DNA of 64,000 nt from Acinetobacter sp. ANC 3813 (GCF_002135435.1 NZ_NEGK01000002.1:382067-446066); one strand, 5' to 3'. Counted from the first letter of the stretch, positions 1 to 9,971 are shown. Notes: a model not told the origin generated them from the letters alone. A program made the numbers and translations.

Positions 1-330
1 TTTAAGCGCATGCTGATGACTTATTTATATAATTTCCATTTTTTAAATCACATTTATAGACTGCTGCAATATAAATAAATTTTCAATTTATATTTTCCTG
101 CATTTTCACCTGCTGCCGCATAAAATCTCAAAACAGTGTGCTTATAATTATATTTAATAAAATTAGTGTGATTTGTATCAATATTATCCAAACAAATTTC
201 AACCCATCAGTCACACATTTCAGCGACAAATCCAACTTTTATGATTTTCCCAGCATTTAATTGAATAGCGTCTTTATATTTCATCTTATTCAGCGTAAAT
301 TTCTAGCTATCTATCGATAAAAAAATTGCA
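1..330. other. AT-rich non-coding stretch at the window start
   Basis: No open frame with a credible start, no tRNA and no strong hairpin is visible here. It ends directly at the start codon of the amidotransferase gene and presumably carries that gene's promoter, but I cannot single out a convincing -35/-10 pair. Confidence 0.5.
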
Positions 331-1041
331 ATGAATACCAACTTCCCAGACACCATTTATGCTGTTCAGCACTTAGCTTTTGAAGATCTTGGCGCTTTAG
401 AAGATCTGTTTTATCAACTGGGTTTTCGTGTCCGTTATTTTGAGGCGGGTGTGGATGATCTGACCAAAGCTTTTGAACACACAGGCCTCACCATTATTTT
501 GGGCGGTCCTATCGGTGTGTATGAGACAGAAGATTACCCATTCCTTCAAAAAGAAATAGACTTACTTAAAGTACGTTTAAATAAAAAACTGCCAACGATA
601 GGCATATGCTTAGGCGCACAATTAATTGCTCATGCTCTGAGCGCTAAAGTCTATGCGGGTCATACCAAAGAAATTGGCTGGAGCACCTTGCAGCTTCCTC
701 ATCTTTCAAACAGTATATTAGCGCCGCTGCAGGACACCCCTGTTCTGCATTGGCATGGCGATACCTTTGATCTGCCCAAAAATGCTGAACTGCTGGCCAG
801 CTCTAATTTATATCCACATCAAGCGTTCAGTGTTGGTGACCATATATTAGCACTGCAATTTCATATTGAAGTCGCTGCAGACAGTTTAGAGAAATGGCTG
901 ATTGGCCATACCTGTGAATTACGCAAAGCCAATATAGATATTCCATCCCTGCGCAAAGACAATGAACAGTTTGCGGCTAATCTTGAAGCCCAATCTGCTC
1001 AAATATTTACAGCATGGATGGCAAAGCTCACTCAGGCTTAA
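331..1041 (+). CDS. Class I glutamine amidotransferase (GMP synthase-like)
   Basis: A 236-residue stand-alone glutamine amidotransferase domain. The nucleophile elbow is seen as GICLGAQLIAHAL (about residues 90-102, Cys in GICLGAQ), and the catalytic His-x-Glu is seen as LQFHIEV near residue 181, so a complete Cys-His-Glu triad is present. Family members hydrolyse glutamine and pass ammonia to a partner, or act as gamma-glutamyl hydrolases. No synthetase partner is adjacent, so the acceptor is unknown. The ATG is the first in the frame and lacks a strong ribosome binding site. The LysE-type exporter follows on the same strand after about 120 bases. Confidence 0.85.
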   Translation: MNTNFPDTIYAVQHLAFEDLGALEDLFYQLGFRVRYFEAGVDDLTKAFEHTGLTIILGGPIGVYETEDYPFLQKEIDLLKVRLNKKLPTIGICLGAQLIAHALSAKVYAGHTKEIGWSTLQLPHLSNSILAPLQDTPVLHWHGDTFDLPKNAELLASSNLYPHQAFSVGDHILALQFHIEVAADSLEKWLIGHTCELRKANIDIPSLRKDNEQFAANLEAQSAQIFTAWMAKLTQA

Positions 1042-1164
1042 TGAGAAATGGAAAACTGTCAGCATGTATCACCCTTTATTACATCAACAGTTTTCCAACG
1101 CTTTTCTGATTTTTAATACTCTCAAGATTTATAAAATCTTTATATACACGTTGGCTTGATTCAA

Positions 1165-1794
1165 ATGACTCCATTAATCAGTATCGCCCTTATTCATTTT
1201 TTTGCCTTAATCAGTCCAGGCCCTGATTTTTTCTTTGTTACGCAAAGCGCAATCCGACAATCCCGTTCGCATGCCTTATTTGCAGCTTTAGGCATTTCGT
1301 TGAGTATCTTAGTTTGGTCTATCTGCGCCATCAGCGGATTGCATTTTTTATTTCAGAAAATGGCTTGGCTGCAGCAGGTTTTAATGATTTTAGGCGGCCT
1401 GTATTTGCTTTATTTGGGTTATCAATTGCTCAAATCTGCTTTGAATAAACAGCCCGTGCTTTCAGTACAAGAAGCGCTTCATACCCCTTCGCAAAAGTCA
1501 CACAGTAAAATTTTACTGCAAGGTTTTTTCACTAATATGGCCAATCCTAAAGCCTTGGTCTATTTCAGCAGTGTTTTCTCGATTGGCATCAGCGCAGAGG
1601 CTAGCATCTTTGAACAAAGTTCACTATTGGCCTTGGTCTTTGTTGAAAGCCTGCTGTGGTTTGCTGCAGTTGCTTTAGTTTTTTCTGCGCCTAAAATGAG
1701 TGCGTATTATCAAAAATTCAGTAAAAAAATTGACGGCATTACCGGCGGTATTTTTATCAGTTTTGGCTGTCTGCTGATTTTAAACCGTGACTGA
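1165..1794 (+). CDS. LysE/RhtB family amino-acid exporter
   Basis: About 209 residues, with an N-terminal LISPGPDFFFV motif (near residue 17) characteristic of the LysE/RhtB superfamily and five to six hydrophobic segments, as expected for an inner-membrane efflux protein for amino acids or their derivatives. A TTG nine bases upstream (1156) is in frame, but the ATG at 1165 matches the usual family N terminus better; neither has a good ribosome binding site. The substrate cannot be told from sequence. An intrinsic terminator follows. Confidence 0.85.
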   Translation: MTPLISIALIHFFALISPGPDFFFVTQSAIRQSRSHALFAALGISLSILVWSICAISGLHFLFQKMAWLQQVLMILGGLYLLYLGYQLLKSALNKQPVLSVQEALHTPSQKSHSKILLQGFFTNMANPKALVYFSSVFSIGISAEASIFEQSSLLALVFVESLLWFAAVALVFSAPKMSAYYQKFSKKIDGITGGIFISFGCLLILNRD

Positions 1795-1818
1795 TACCGC
1801 TCATAAAGTTTAGCCAAT

Positions 1819-1846
1819 AAAAAAGCACCAATAAAGGTGCTTTTTT
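1819..1846. terminator. Bidirectional intrinsic terminator
   Basis: An 11-base stem (AAAAAAGCACC / GGTGCTTTTTT) with a six-base AATAAA loop sits between the convergent LysE and YceI genes. A-tract and T-tract flank it, so it can act on both strands. Confidence 0.9.
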
Positions 1847-1873
1847 ATTTTAGTCTCAGGGGGAAACTATAAC

Positions 1874-2470
1874 TTATTTTGCTGCGGCTTTCGGCGCTGG
1901 AACAGATGCTTCAGTCGTAATGTTTACAGTAATTTTATCGCCAACATTTGGCACATAAGCGCCTACGCCAAATGCTGAACGATCAAATGAAGTCGTCGCA
2001 TTGAAGCCAATAGACTCTACTTTAGTCATTGGATGTACACCTTGTTTATTCAATACAGCATCTAAAACAACAGGTTTTGTCACATCTTTAATGGTCAAAT
2101 TACCTGTAATTTTGTATTTAGTCTTGCTGATTGCCTGAACTTTTGTACTTTTGAATGTGATATTTGGATATTTTGCCGCATCAAAGAAATCAGGTGTTTT
2201 TAAATGCTCATCCAGCGCTTTTACATTGGTATTCAAGCTAGATAATGGAATCGTTACATTCACTGATGAATTTGCAGGTTTCGCATTATCTACATTGATA
2301 ACGCCTTGAATATCACTGAAATTCGCAGATGGTGTAGAAAAACCAAAATGGTTCCAAGAAAATACAGTTGCTGTATGCGTTGGATCAATCTGATAAGCCA
2401 CAGGCTTCGCCATAGTGAATGTTGCTGCAGAAGCAACTGCTAAACCGATTGTTAATGCTTTAAAGTTCAT
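1874..2470 (-). CDS. YceI family periplasmic protein
   Basis: A 198-residue protein with a Sec signal peptide (hydrophobic stretch to about residue 21, cleavage after TFTMA) followed by a YceI lipocalin-like beta-barrel. The family hallmarks IDPTHTATVFSWNHFGFS near the N terminus and the GNLTIKDVTKPV block near the middle are present. YceI proteins bind isoprenoid-type lipids in the periplasm; the specific ligand is unknown. A GAG about nine bases upstream of the ATG may serve as ribosome binding site. It stands alone, convergent with the exporter gene. Confidence 0.9.
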   Translation of the reverse strand: MNFKALTIGLAVASAATFTMAKPVAYQIDPTHTATVFSWNHFGFSTPSANFSDIQGVINVDNAKPANSSVNVTIPLSSLNTNVKALDEHLKTPDFFDAAKYPNITFKSTKVQAISKTKYKITGNLTIKDVTKPVVLDAVLNKQGVHPMTKVESIGFNATTSFDRSAFGVGAYVPNVGDKITVNITTEASVPAPKAAAK

Positions 2471-2664
2471 GTTTTTATCTCACTTATGAATACCAACAAC
2501 TCTATAGATTTCTACAAAAAAAACATCGTTAAAGATAAAACGTTTTGTTGCATCTTTAGAACGATATCCGCTTCAGCGCCATCAAACAGATAGCGCTTTG
2601 CTCGTTTTGCAATGAATTTAGTAAAATCAATATTTAAAACTTCATCTTTAAAAATAACGCGGCC

Positions 2665-3111
2665 TTAGATTCGGTATTGTATAAATCCTGTCTTTTTCGC
2701 TACACGGTCATACAATTTTTGTGCTGTTTCATTATTGTGATGCGTCAGCCAGTACACTCTGTCGCACTGACGCGCCATTGCCGTATCGTAGACCTGCTGA
2801 ATCAGTTTCCTTGCAACCCCCTGTCCGCGATATTCATCTAGTGTAAATAAGTCCTGCAAATAGGCATAAGGCTGAATTGTCCAGCAGCTGTCATGCTCAA
2901 TCACATGCACGATCCCTACAACTTCATATTCAATCACTGCGGCAAAGCCATACATATGCGGCACATCCGCACTGCTGAGTTTAGTCCATGTATTTTGGCT
3001 AATATCTTCTAAAATATTTGCGCCATAAAATGTTTGATAGCCCTGCCATAAAGGCATCCATTGCTCTTTACGAATACTCTGCAATGGTTTGATTTCAATC
3101 GATTGATTCAT
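2665..3111 (-). CDS. GNAT family N-acetyltransferase
   Basis: About 148 residues with the GNAT acetyl-CoA-binding motif (DEYRGQGVARKLIQ) and a C-terminal LYDRVAKKTGF block. I place the start at 3111 because an AGGAAA ribosome binding site lies five bases before that ATG; the longer frame reaching 3174 has no such signal and a non-homologous, basic extension. The acceptor substrate is unknown. It is a single-gene unit on the minus strand. Confidence 0.88.
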   Translation of the reverse strand: MNQSIEIKPLQSIRKEQWMPLWQGYQTFYGANILEDISQNTWTKLSSADVPHMYGFAAVIEYEVVGIVHVIEHDSCWTIQPYAYLQDLFTLDEYRGQGVARKLIQQVYDTAMARQCDRVYWLTHHNNETAQKLYDRVAKKTGFIQYRI

Positions 3112-3382
3112 ACTTTTCCTTAACTGATTCCAATTTACAACCCATCTAATCTGTATTTTTGACTTAGATTTCAACTACTGCATACTTTGCTTTCCCAGTG
3201 TCTATAATTTTAAAATTTTTGATTTTTAAATGCTCAATTGCATCATCTTGTTGTTTCTGTGAATATTCCCAATATTAGGAAACTGTTTACTGCACTGGCA
3301 AGGTTTTTTTATTTCATTTTTTGTTTATGATTTTTTGTATCAGATTCATTTAACAAATGAAATTATAGCCATGGAGAACCAC

Positions 3383-3916
3383 ATGTCAGAACAAAATTCA
3401 GCGCAAAATGCCATAGAGAAAGCGCTTCAAACTAAACTCCCAAAAGATGTCGTACTGGCTTTTTTATATAATTCAGGCAAAGAAACTGTGGCCGATGCCG
3501 CTGAAAAATTAGTCGCGGCAGATGCCGAATATGTTTCTCTCAACTTCCGCAACCCAGAACTAAAACAGATTGAACCATGGGCTGGCTCAACCCAAGGCCG
3601 TGATATTTATGTTTATACGTTTGAAAATGTAGGAACTTATTGGAATGTCGATGATTTCCAAATTACAGATATTCTTGCAGAAAATGAATTGGTTGCGGTC
3701 TTTGGACAATTCACATATACATCTGTTTATGCAAAAAACACATTCACGTCTCCATTCTCAATCAAAGCGACTGTTAAAGACGGTTTGATTACCTTTTTTC
3801 AGTTCATGGAAGATACTTATGCATCTGCTTCATCCTTCCGTGTAGGCGGAGAATGGATTATTCAGCAGGATGCAGATTCAAGTAAAAACTTTAAAGTTTC
3901 AGCTGCAACTGTTTAA
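3383..3916 (+). CDS. NTF2/SnoaL-like fold protein
   Basis: A 177-residue protein. The start at 3383 is chosen because GGAGA lies six bases upstream of this ATG; in-frame codons upstream, including an ATG at 3371, lack this. The sequence pattern (N-terminal helix, then a beta-rich stretch ending in GLITFFQFMED) fits the SnoaL/NTF2-like cone fold, a scaffold used by isomerases, hydratases and binding proteins. No catalytic set can be assigned. A terminator directly follows. Confidence 0.7.
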   Translation: MSEQNSAQNAIEKALQTKLPKDVVLAFLYNSGKETVADAAEKLVAADAEYVSLNFRNPELKQIEPWAGSTQGRDIYVYTFENVGTYWNVDDFQITDILAENELVAVFGQFTYTSVYAKNTFTSPFSIKATVKDGLITFFQFMEDTYASASSFRVGGEWIIQQDADSSKNFKVSAATV

Positions 3917-3926
3917 TCATAGATAT

Positions 3927-3954
3927 AAAAAAATCCCCAGATGGGGATTTTTTT
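3927..3954. terminator. Bidirectional intrinsic terminator
   Basis: Stem AAAAAAATCCCC / GGGGATTTTTTT with an AGAT loop lies between two convergent genes. Confidence 0.88.
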
Positions 3955-3955
3955 A

Positions 3956-4171
3956 TTATAGCTTCTCAACCAAAATTCGATCAATTTGCTTTGTACCACT
4001 TTGCTTTTCATGATTCTTGCGGCGAACTTTAATCACCTTTTCTTCTGCAAGATTTTGAAGCATTAATTCCACGGCAACCATGGCCTCAAGCGGTAAATCC
4101 TGCCCAATCCATTTCTGCTCGCCAGCGTCCATCAAGATTACTTCATCATTGATTTGGTCATATAGGCTCAT
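3956..4171 (-). CDS. Small conserved-looking hypothetical protein
   Basis: A 71-residue protein that I do not recognise. The start at 4171 is supported by GAGGAAA just upstream of the ATG; a longer frame to 4198 lacks a signal. It is acidic at the N terminus and basic at the C terminus (KVRRKNHEKQ), largely helical in appearance, with no signal peptide or membrane segment. It has its own terminator shared with the opposing gene. Confidence 0.6.
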   Translation of the reverse strand: MSLYDQINDEVILMDAGEQKWIGQDLPLEAMVAVELMLQNLAEEKVIKVRRKNHEKQSGTKQIDRILVEKL

Positions 4172-4341
4172 ATTTTCCTCACTTATGCTGAAATGCATTT
4201 CATTTCAAATGAATACTCAATGAATGGCGACACTATATACCTATTGATAAAAACATCAAACACAAAGTTGCTAAATTACATTTATAGGCTTTTTATCCAC
4301 TTCTGTATGTTTAGAATACTTTTACCAATATCTTTCACATA

Positions 4342-4933
4342 ATGAATAGCAATAAATATTTTTAATACTTCTATTTTTTCTTTGGGTTGCATACTAACAA
4401 GCTCAATTATTAGTCCAAATTTATCTGCAAAAGCTACTCAAATTTACAAACCATACAAAAATACCGAAACCGTCGAAAATATCCAGCCGAGGCTTTATAA
4501 ATTGAAGTCGCTCAATGTGAGTTTTTCAAGCCGAATTCAGCGTCCAGAATATTTAACGCAAGATTCCATTACCGAACTTTATAAAGAAAAAATAGAAAAT
4601 ACACTCAAAGAAAAAAATATGCTTGCTGATGCCTCTACAGCTCAGCCCATTTAGATTGATCTCGCTATTAATCAAAAACGTATTTTTGCAGGTGAAGCCT
4701 TAGGGCAAAAATTAGCTGGAAATTATGCGCACAGTGAACTGCAATATACTTCTACGATTACATACCAAAACTCACCGCTTGCATCTTATAAATCAGAAAA
4801 ATATATTGGTATTGGAGAAAGCGGGAGCTTCGGGAAAATATTTAGAGATTTATCAGGCGAAGGAAAACCTGAACACGAAATTAAAGACGTTGAAGCTTTT
4901 GCAGAAAAAATTGCAGATCAATTGCCTAAATAA
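4342..4933 (+). pseudogene. Broken gene for a putative secreted or lipoprotein-type protein
   Basis: One continuous reading frame runs from about 4364 to the TAA at 4931-4933, interrupted by a single in-frame TAG at 4652-4654. Translation past the stop continues sensibly (IDLAINQKRIFAGEAL, then IGIGESGSFGKIF, ending AEKIADQLPK). At the 5' end the only ATG in position (4342) is in another frame and hits TAA after seven codons, so a small frameshift also separates the start from the body. A hydrophobic stretch containing LGC near the N terminus hints at an export signal. I read this as a recently inactivated gene of about 190 codons. I cannot name the family. Stop readthrough or two short proteins are alternatives. 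Confidence 0.65.
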
Positions 4934-4946
4934 ATAAGAATAAAAA

Positions 4947-4975
4947 ACGCCCCAATAATGGGGCGTCTTTTTTAC
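4947..4975. terminator. Bidirectional intrinsic terminator
   Basis: A seven-base GC-rich stem (ACGCCCC / GGGGCGT) with an AATAAT loop, A-tract before and T-tract after, lies between the broken gene and the 3' end of tkt. Confidence 0.9.
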
Positions 4976-4991
4976 AGTAAATCCTTAAAGA

Positions 4992-6980
4992 TTAAGCTGT
5001 AATTTCTTTCACTGCTGCAACAACCGCATCAGCTGTAATACCGAAGTGCTGGTATAAGTCTTTTGCAGGAGCAGATTCGCCGTAAGTCGTCATACCGATC
5101 ACACGGCCGTCTAAACCTACAAATTTCCACCAGTAGTCTACATGCGCAGCTTCAACAGCTACACGTGCACGCATTGCAGCTGGAAGCACTGCTTCACGGT
5201 AAGCCGCATCCTGTTTCACGAATTCTTCAGCACATGGCATAGATACAACACGTACACCGTCAAGCTGAGCATAAGCATCCATCGCCAAAGAAACTTCTGA
5301 ACCAGTTGCAATGATGATTGCTTTCAATTCGCCTTTTTCTTCTGCCAATACATAACCACCCTTCGCAACGTCAGCAATTTGCTGTGCTGTACGTGTTTGG
5401 AATGGCAAGTTTTGACGAGAGAAAATTAACGCTGTAGGACCTTCAGAACGAAGTAACGCAGATTTCCAAGAAATTGATGCTTCTACAGTGTCACACGGAC
5501 GCCAAGTGTTTAAATTAGGCGTACCGCGTAAAGACGCGATTTGTTCTACAGGCTGATGTGTAGGACCGTCTTCACCAAGACCGATTGAGTCGTGTGTATA
5601 AACATGGATCACGCGCTGTTTCATCAACGCAGACATACGCACAGCATTACGCGCATATTCCATGAACATTAAGAATGTTGCTACATAAGGAACGAAACCG
5701 CCGTGAAGCGCTACACCGTTCGCAATAGCCGTCATACCAAATTCACGTACGCCGTAATGTACATAGTTGCCTGCTGGGTTTGACTCAACGCTTGTCGCGC
5801 CTTTCCAAAGAGTCAGGTTAGAACCTGCAAGGTCAGCAGAACCGCCTAAAATTTCTGGAAGCTGCGGCGCAAATGCTTGAATCGCATTTTGGCTTGCTTT
5901 ACGTGTTGCAATTGTTTCCGCTTTTGCATTTACTTCTGCAATATAAGCATCTGCTTTAGCTGCGAAGTCAGCAGGAAGATCACCTGAAAGACGGCGTTTT
6001 AATTCAGCCGCTTCAGTTGGATATTTCGCTGCATACGCTGCAAATACATCATTCCAAGCAGATTCCGAAGTTGAACCTTTTGCTTTTGCATCCCAAGCTG
6101 CATAAATATCAGCAGGAATTTCGAATGAACCTTCTGTCCAGCCTAAAGCTTCGCGCGTTAACGCGATTTCGTCATTGCCTAAAGGCGCACCATGGCAATC
6201 TTCTTTACCTTGTTTATTTGGTGAACCTAAGCCAATAATCGTTTTACAGATAATTAAAGTCGGTTTAGCTGTTTCAGCTTTAGCTTCTACAGTCGCAGCG
6301 CGAATTGCATCTGCATCATGACCGTCAACTTTAAGCACTTGCCAGCCATAAGCAAGGAAACGCTGTTCTGTATCGTCAGAGAACCAGCCTTCTACTTCGC
6401 CGTCAATTGAGATGCCGTTGTCGTCATAGTAAGCAATCAGTTTACCTAGACCTAAAGTACCTGCCAAAGAACATGCTTCATGAGAAACACCTTCCATTAA
6501 ACAGCCATCACCCAAGAAGCAGTAAGTGTTGTGATCAACAACTTTGATGTCTTCTTTGTTAAATTGAGCCGCTAAAGTTTTTTCAGCAAGCGCAAAACCT
6601 ACAGCATTTGCAATGCCTTGGCCCAATGGACCAGTCGTTGTTTCAATGCCTGGCGCATAGCCTAATTCTGGGTGACCCGGAGTTTTAGAATGCAATTGAC
6701 GGAACGATTTCAAATCTTCAATTGAAAGGTCATAACCAGTTAAGTGCAATAACGCATATTGCAGCATAGAACCATGGCCGTTCGATAATACAAAACGGTC
6801 GCGGTTTGCCCATTGCGGGTTTGTTGGATTGTGATTTAAAAATTCACGCCAAACGACGTCAGCGATATCCGCCATCCCCATTGGCGCGCCTGGATGGCCT
6901 GAGTTAGCCTTTTGCACAGCATCCATTGCCAATACACGTATTGCATTAGCAACACGGCGTTCATTAAGTGGGGTCGTCAT
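4992..6980 (-). CDS. tkt: Transketolase
   Basis: A full-length 662-residue transketolase that moves two-carbon ketol units between sugar phosphates in the non-oxidative pentose phosphate pathway. The N-terminal [15 protein letters not shown] motif, the thiamine-diphosphate motif [18 protein letters not shown], the [15 protein letters not shown] loop and the C-terminal region ([12 protein letters not shown]) are all present. Length fits the bacterial family. It is transcribed alone, divergent from metK across a gap of about 0.7 kb. Confidence 0.98.
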   Translation of the reverse strand: MTTPLNERRVANAIRVLAMDAVQKANSGHPGAPMGMADIADVVWREFLNHNPTNPQWANRDRFVLSNGHGSMLQYALLHLTGYDLSIEDLKSFRQLHSKTPGHPELGYAPGIETTTGPLGQGIANAVGFALAEKTLAAQFNKEDIKVVDHNTYCFLGDGCLMEGVSHEACSLAGTLGLGKLIAYYDDNGISIDGEVEGWFSDDTEQRFLAYGWQVLKVDGHDADAIRAATVEAKAETAKPTLIICKTIIGLGSPNKQGKEDCHGAPLGNDEIALTREALGWTEGSFEIPADIYAAWDAKAKGSTSESAWNDVFAAYAAKYPTEAAELKRRLSGDLPADFAAKADAYIAEVNAKAETIATRKASQNAIQAFAPQLPEILGGSADLAGSNLTLWKGATSVESNPAGNYVHYGVREFGMTAIANGVALHGGFVPYVATFLMFMEYARNAVRMSALMKQRVIHVYTHDSIGLGEDGPTHQPVEQIASLRGTPNLNTWRPCDTVEASISWKSALLRSEGPTALIFSRQNLPFQTRTAQQIADVAKGGYVLAEEKGELKAIIIATGSEVSLAMDAYAQLDGVRVVSMPCAEEFVKQDAAYREAVLPAAMRARVAVEAAHVDYWWKFVGLDGRVIGMTTYGESAPAKDLYQHFGITADAVVAAVKEITA

Positions 6981-7676
6981 AGGTTAGCGTCCAAATAAAT
7001 CGTTTAAAAGAATAAAATGAATAACAATTCAAAACTGCCGTACATTGTCTTAAAAAAAGCGTACAGGGTAAAGACTAAGGTCGATTTTTTCACGAATAAT
7101 TCGTAAGCAAAAACGGTTTTCGTACAGTTGTTGAACAACTTTAGGTGTATATAAATTTGAATGCCTAATTATTGCGCCGACCTGTCGACTTATACTTAAA
7201 ATGATTTCGAATACAGTCACTTAAATTTGACTCGGGTTTTTATATGACTGTGATTGGCCAATATTGAAGATTTCAGCTTTATTATTTTATTACAGTCACT
7301 TACAAACACAATGAATATAATTCATCTTAAATAAAATATAATGAGAAATATCATTAATAAAAAATAAAGCCTGAACTGCTCAAAAAAATAAAAAACATCG
7401 ATAAAAATATAATATTAAATAAAATACAACAACTTAAAGCAATACACCTTCAGATTATGCTTGCAATGCATCTTTAAGCAGGCCGCCTAATAAAAGATGA
7501 CTTATCTTGTTTCAGAACATCCATTTTGCAGCCTTTATCAATTTTTTAGATGGTCATATCAATTAAAAAGTCCATAAATTGAAATAAATTCACCCATTTT
7601 GATCGCCATGCGCTAGTCCTTTAAAGCAACTCGATGTAACATATTGCGTCTTTTGAATTTAACTGTGATAGGACTT
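6981..7676. other. Long divergent intergenic region between tkt and metK
   Basis: About 700 AT-rich bases with no supported gene. It must hold the promoters of both flanking genes. A 12-base direct repeat (TACAGTCACTTA) occurs at 7212-7223 and 7291-7302. I see no SAM riboswitch consensus before metK. Confidence 0.5.
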
Positions 7677-8843
7677 ATGCGCGAGTACGCTGTATTTACC
7701 TCGGAATCTGTAAGCGAAGGCCATCCAGATAAAATGGCTGACCAAATCAGTGATGCTATTCTGGATGCAATCTTAAAAGAAGACCCATATGCACGGGTTG
7801 CTTGTGAAACGCTTGTAAAAACAGGTGCTGTAGTACTTGCTGGTGAAATCACAACAACTGCAAACGTTGACTTTGAAGCAATCGTTCGCCATACCGTAAA
7901 TGGCATTGGCTATCATCATACCGACTTAGGTTTTGATGGTTCAACTTGTGCGGTTATTAACATGATCGGCAAGCAGTCTCCTGAAATCGCTCAAGGTGTT
8001 GACCGTCAAAAACCTGAAGATCAAGGTGCTGGCGACCAAGGCCTAATGTTCGGTTACGCAAGCCGTGAAACTGATGTTTTAATGCCTGCTCCTATTTCAT
8101 ATGCTCATCGTTTAATGGAAAAGCAAGCTGAGTTGCGCCGCGACGGCACTTTGCCTTGGCTGCGTCCAGATGCGAAAAGCCAAGTGACTTTTGCATATGA
8201 AAATGGCAAGCCTGTTCGTTTAGATGCTGTTGTGCTTTCTACTCAGCACGATCCAGATATCTCTCAAGCCAACTTGAAAGAAGCTGTGATTGAAGAAATT
8301 GTGAAAAAAATTATCCCTGCGGACATGTTCCATGCTGGGACTAAATTTCACATTAACCCAACTGGCCTGTTCGTGATTGGCGGACCTGTGGGTGACTGCG
8401 GTTTAACTGGCCGTAAAATCATTGTAGATACTTACGGCGGCATGGCGCGTCATGGCGGCGGTGCTTTCTCTGGTAAAGATCCATCGAAAGTTGACCGTTC
8501 TGCTGCGTATGCTGGCCGTTACGTTGCGAAAAACATTGTGGCAGCTGGTCTTGCAGAGAAATGTGAAATCCAAGTGTCTTATGCAATTGGTGTTGCTGAG
8601 CCAACTTCGATTTCAATCAACACATTTAACACAGGCAAAGTATCAGACGAATTAATCATTCAATTGGTTCGTGAACACTTCGATCTGCGTCCGTACGGCA
8701 TTACCCGTATGCTTGATCTGATTCAGCCAATGTATAAGCAAACTGCTGCTTATGGTCACTTTGGCCGTGAAGGTTCAGATACTGCATTTACATGGGAAAA
8801 AACTGACAAAGTTGAAGCGCTTAAAGCATCTGCTGGCCTTTAA
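7677..8843 (+). CDS. metK: S-adenosylmethionine synthetase
   Basis: A 388-residue methionine adenosyltransferase that makes S-adenosylmethionine from ATP and methionine. The family signatures [15 protein letters not shown] at the N terminus, [10 protein letters not shown] near residue 115 and [15 protein letters not shown] near residue 260 are intact. The start at 7677 is chosen because family members begin close to the (V)[13 protein letters not shown] block and GGA precedes this ATG; the open frame extends 11 codons further upstream without support. A strong terminator follows. Confidence 0.98.
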   Translation: MREYAVFTSESVSEGHPDKMADQISDAILDAILKEDPYARVACETLVKTGAVVLAGEITTTANVDFEAIVRHTVNGIGYHHTDLGFDGSTCAVINMIGKQSPEIAQGVDRQKPEDQGAGDQGLMFGYASRETDVLMPAPISYAHRLMEKQAELRRDGTLPWLRPDAKSQVTFAYENGKPVRLDAVVLSTQHDPDISQANLKEAVIEEIVKKIIPADMFHAGTKFHINPTGLFVIGGPVGDCGLTGRKIIVDTYGGMARHGGGAFSGKDPSKVDRSAAYAGRYVAKNIVAAGLAEKCEIQVSYAIGVAEPTSISINTFNTGKVSDELIIQLVREHFDLRPYGITRMLDLIQPMYKQTAAYGHFGREGSDTAFTWEKTDKVEALKASAGL

Positions 8844-8861
8844 TTTTAAAATTTTTCATAA

Positions 8862-8892
8862 AAAAGCCTGCATTTTTGCAGGCTTTTTTATT
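8862..8892 (+). terminator. Intrinsic terminator of metK
   Basis: A ten-base stem (AAAAGCCTGC / GCAGGCTTTT) with an ATTTTT loop and a following T-run. Confidence 0.9.
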
Positions 8893-8962
8893 GTCCAAAT
8901 ATTGCTCAAAATTATATTGACTTAAATTAAACCTCAACTTATTAATATAAATACAAGAAGAT

Positions 8963-9460
8963 ATGAAGAATGAGATTATGCCCTTTCCATTAGAATATAA
9001 ATTTATTACTGCGACTGAAGAACAATTAGGATTCAATTTTCCAGAAAAATATAAAGCCAAAATGCAAATTGATAATGGCGGTGAATTCGGCATTAGCCTT
9101 TCAGATGAAGATGAAGATGAAGATGAAGATGAAGATGAAGATGAAGATGAAGATGAAGATGAAGATGAAGATGATTACATTGAATCATGGTTTCTTTTTC
9201 CCTTCCAAGACACCACCGATATAAAACGAATTAAACGTACAATGGGCCACCTTGTAGAAGAGCACAAATCGACTCGTGAAATTGAGGATTTCCCCGCAAA
9301 CAGCGTCGCCATTGCACATAATGGCGCAGGTGATTATTTATTGATGCGGGCTGCTGATGATTCGCAATTGGGTGAAGAAATTTACTTATGGCGCCATGAT
9401 GACGTTGAGTTTATCTATCTCATCGCATCCTCAATTGCAGAACTCATTCAATATGAATGA
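8963..9460 (+). CDS. SMI1/KNR4-like protein with Asp-Glu repeat
   Basis: A 165-residue protein. The N terminus (ATEEQLGFNFPEKYKAKM followed by DNGGEFG) matches the start of SMI1/KNR4 (SUKH) domains, and the C-terminal half (SVAIAHNGAGDYLLM, then EEIYLWRHDDVEFIYLIASS) matches their second half. Between them lies an acidic tract of 11 consecutive Asp-Glu pairs (residues 48-69) encoded by pure GATGAA repeats. SUKH proteins often act as immunity proteins against polymorphic toxins, but no toxin gene is adjacent here, so the role is open. AAGAAG precedes the ATG. Confidence 0.75.
   Translation: MKNEIMPFPLEYKFITATEEQLGFNFPEKYKAKMQIDNGGEFGISLSDEDEDEDEDEDEDEDEDEDEDEDDYIESWFLFPFQDTTDIKRIKRTMGHLVEEHKSTREIEDFPANSVAIAHNGAGDYLLMRAADDSQLGEEIYLWRHDDVEFIYLIASSIAELIQYE
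9104..9169 (+). repeat. In-frame (GATGAA)11 microsatellite
   Basis: Eleven perfect copies of a six-base unit, all in frame within the SMI1/KNR4-like gene, followed by GATGAT. Because the unit is two codons long, slippage would change the length of the acidic loop without shifting the frame. Confidence 0.98.
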
Positions 9461-9612
9461 TAAAGATCAAACTAATCATAGCTTTCCACGCTCAAAATCA
9501 GGTTGACATGAATTACACTAAATAAACAATTTTTGATCGATTGTTGAATATTTTTTCAGCTAATATATTTTCAGCCCATGCTACAGGGCATAACAAAAAA
9601 GAGGAAAACACA

Positions 9613-9957
9613 ATGAATAAATTACTTGTTGCTTTAGGTTTGGCTGCTACTGTTGCATTGGTTGGCTGCAGCAAAGAAAAAGCGCCTGAAACTGGCGCAA
9701 CGACTGGCGAACACCTAGAAAATGCTGCTAGCCAAGCGACTCAAGATATCCAAAATGCGACGGATAATGCGGCATCTGAAACTCAAGCTGCTGCAGATAA
9801 TGCCGCTGCTAAAATTGATGCTGCTACAGATGAAGCTGCTGCTAAAACTGAAGCCGCTGCGCATGACGTAAAAGAAGCAACGAAAGACGCAACTGCCCAT
9901 GCTGCCGCGGCAGTTGAACAAGGCGCTGCTGATGTAAAAGAAAAAGCTCAGCAATAA
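9613..9957 (+). CDS. Small alanine-rich lipoprotein
   Basis: A 114-residue protein with a lipoprotein signal peptide ending in the lipobox LVGC (Cys 19). The mature part is dominated by Ala with regularly spaced Lys, Asp, Glu and Thr, in loose 11-residue repeats of the LEA/apolipoprotein type, predicting a long amphipathic helix. The start at 9613 is set by AGAGGAAA upstream and by the signal peptide; the frame is open further upstream but without sense. A role in envelope stress or stability is possible but is inference. It forms a monocistronic unit with its own terminator. Confidence 0.82.
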   Translation: MNKLLVALGLAATVALVGCSKEKAPETGATTGEHLENAASQATQDIQNATDNAASETQAAADNAAAKIDAATDEAAAKTEAAAHDVKEATKDATAHAAAAVEQGAADVKEKAQQ

Positions 9958-9971
9958 GCTGCAATTTATAA

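Noticed and set aside
7440..7676. SAM riboswitch before metK
   Set aside because: I looked for a conserved multi-helix aptamer and terminator before the start codon and saw none; only AT-rich DNA.
9104..9169. Short tandem repeat as a possible CRISPR array
   Set aside because: Six-base units with no spacers, in frame within a coding gene.
8963..9460. Toxin-immunity locus around the SMI1/KNR4 gene
   Set aside because: No toxin, Rhs, CdiA or secretion gene is adjacent; neighbours are metK and a lipoprotein gene.
9715..9954. Serine/Phe-rich frame opposite the alanine-rich lipoprotein gene
   Set aside because: It is the mirror of the repetitive Ala codons and lacks a ribosome binding site.
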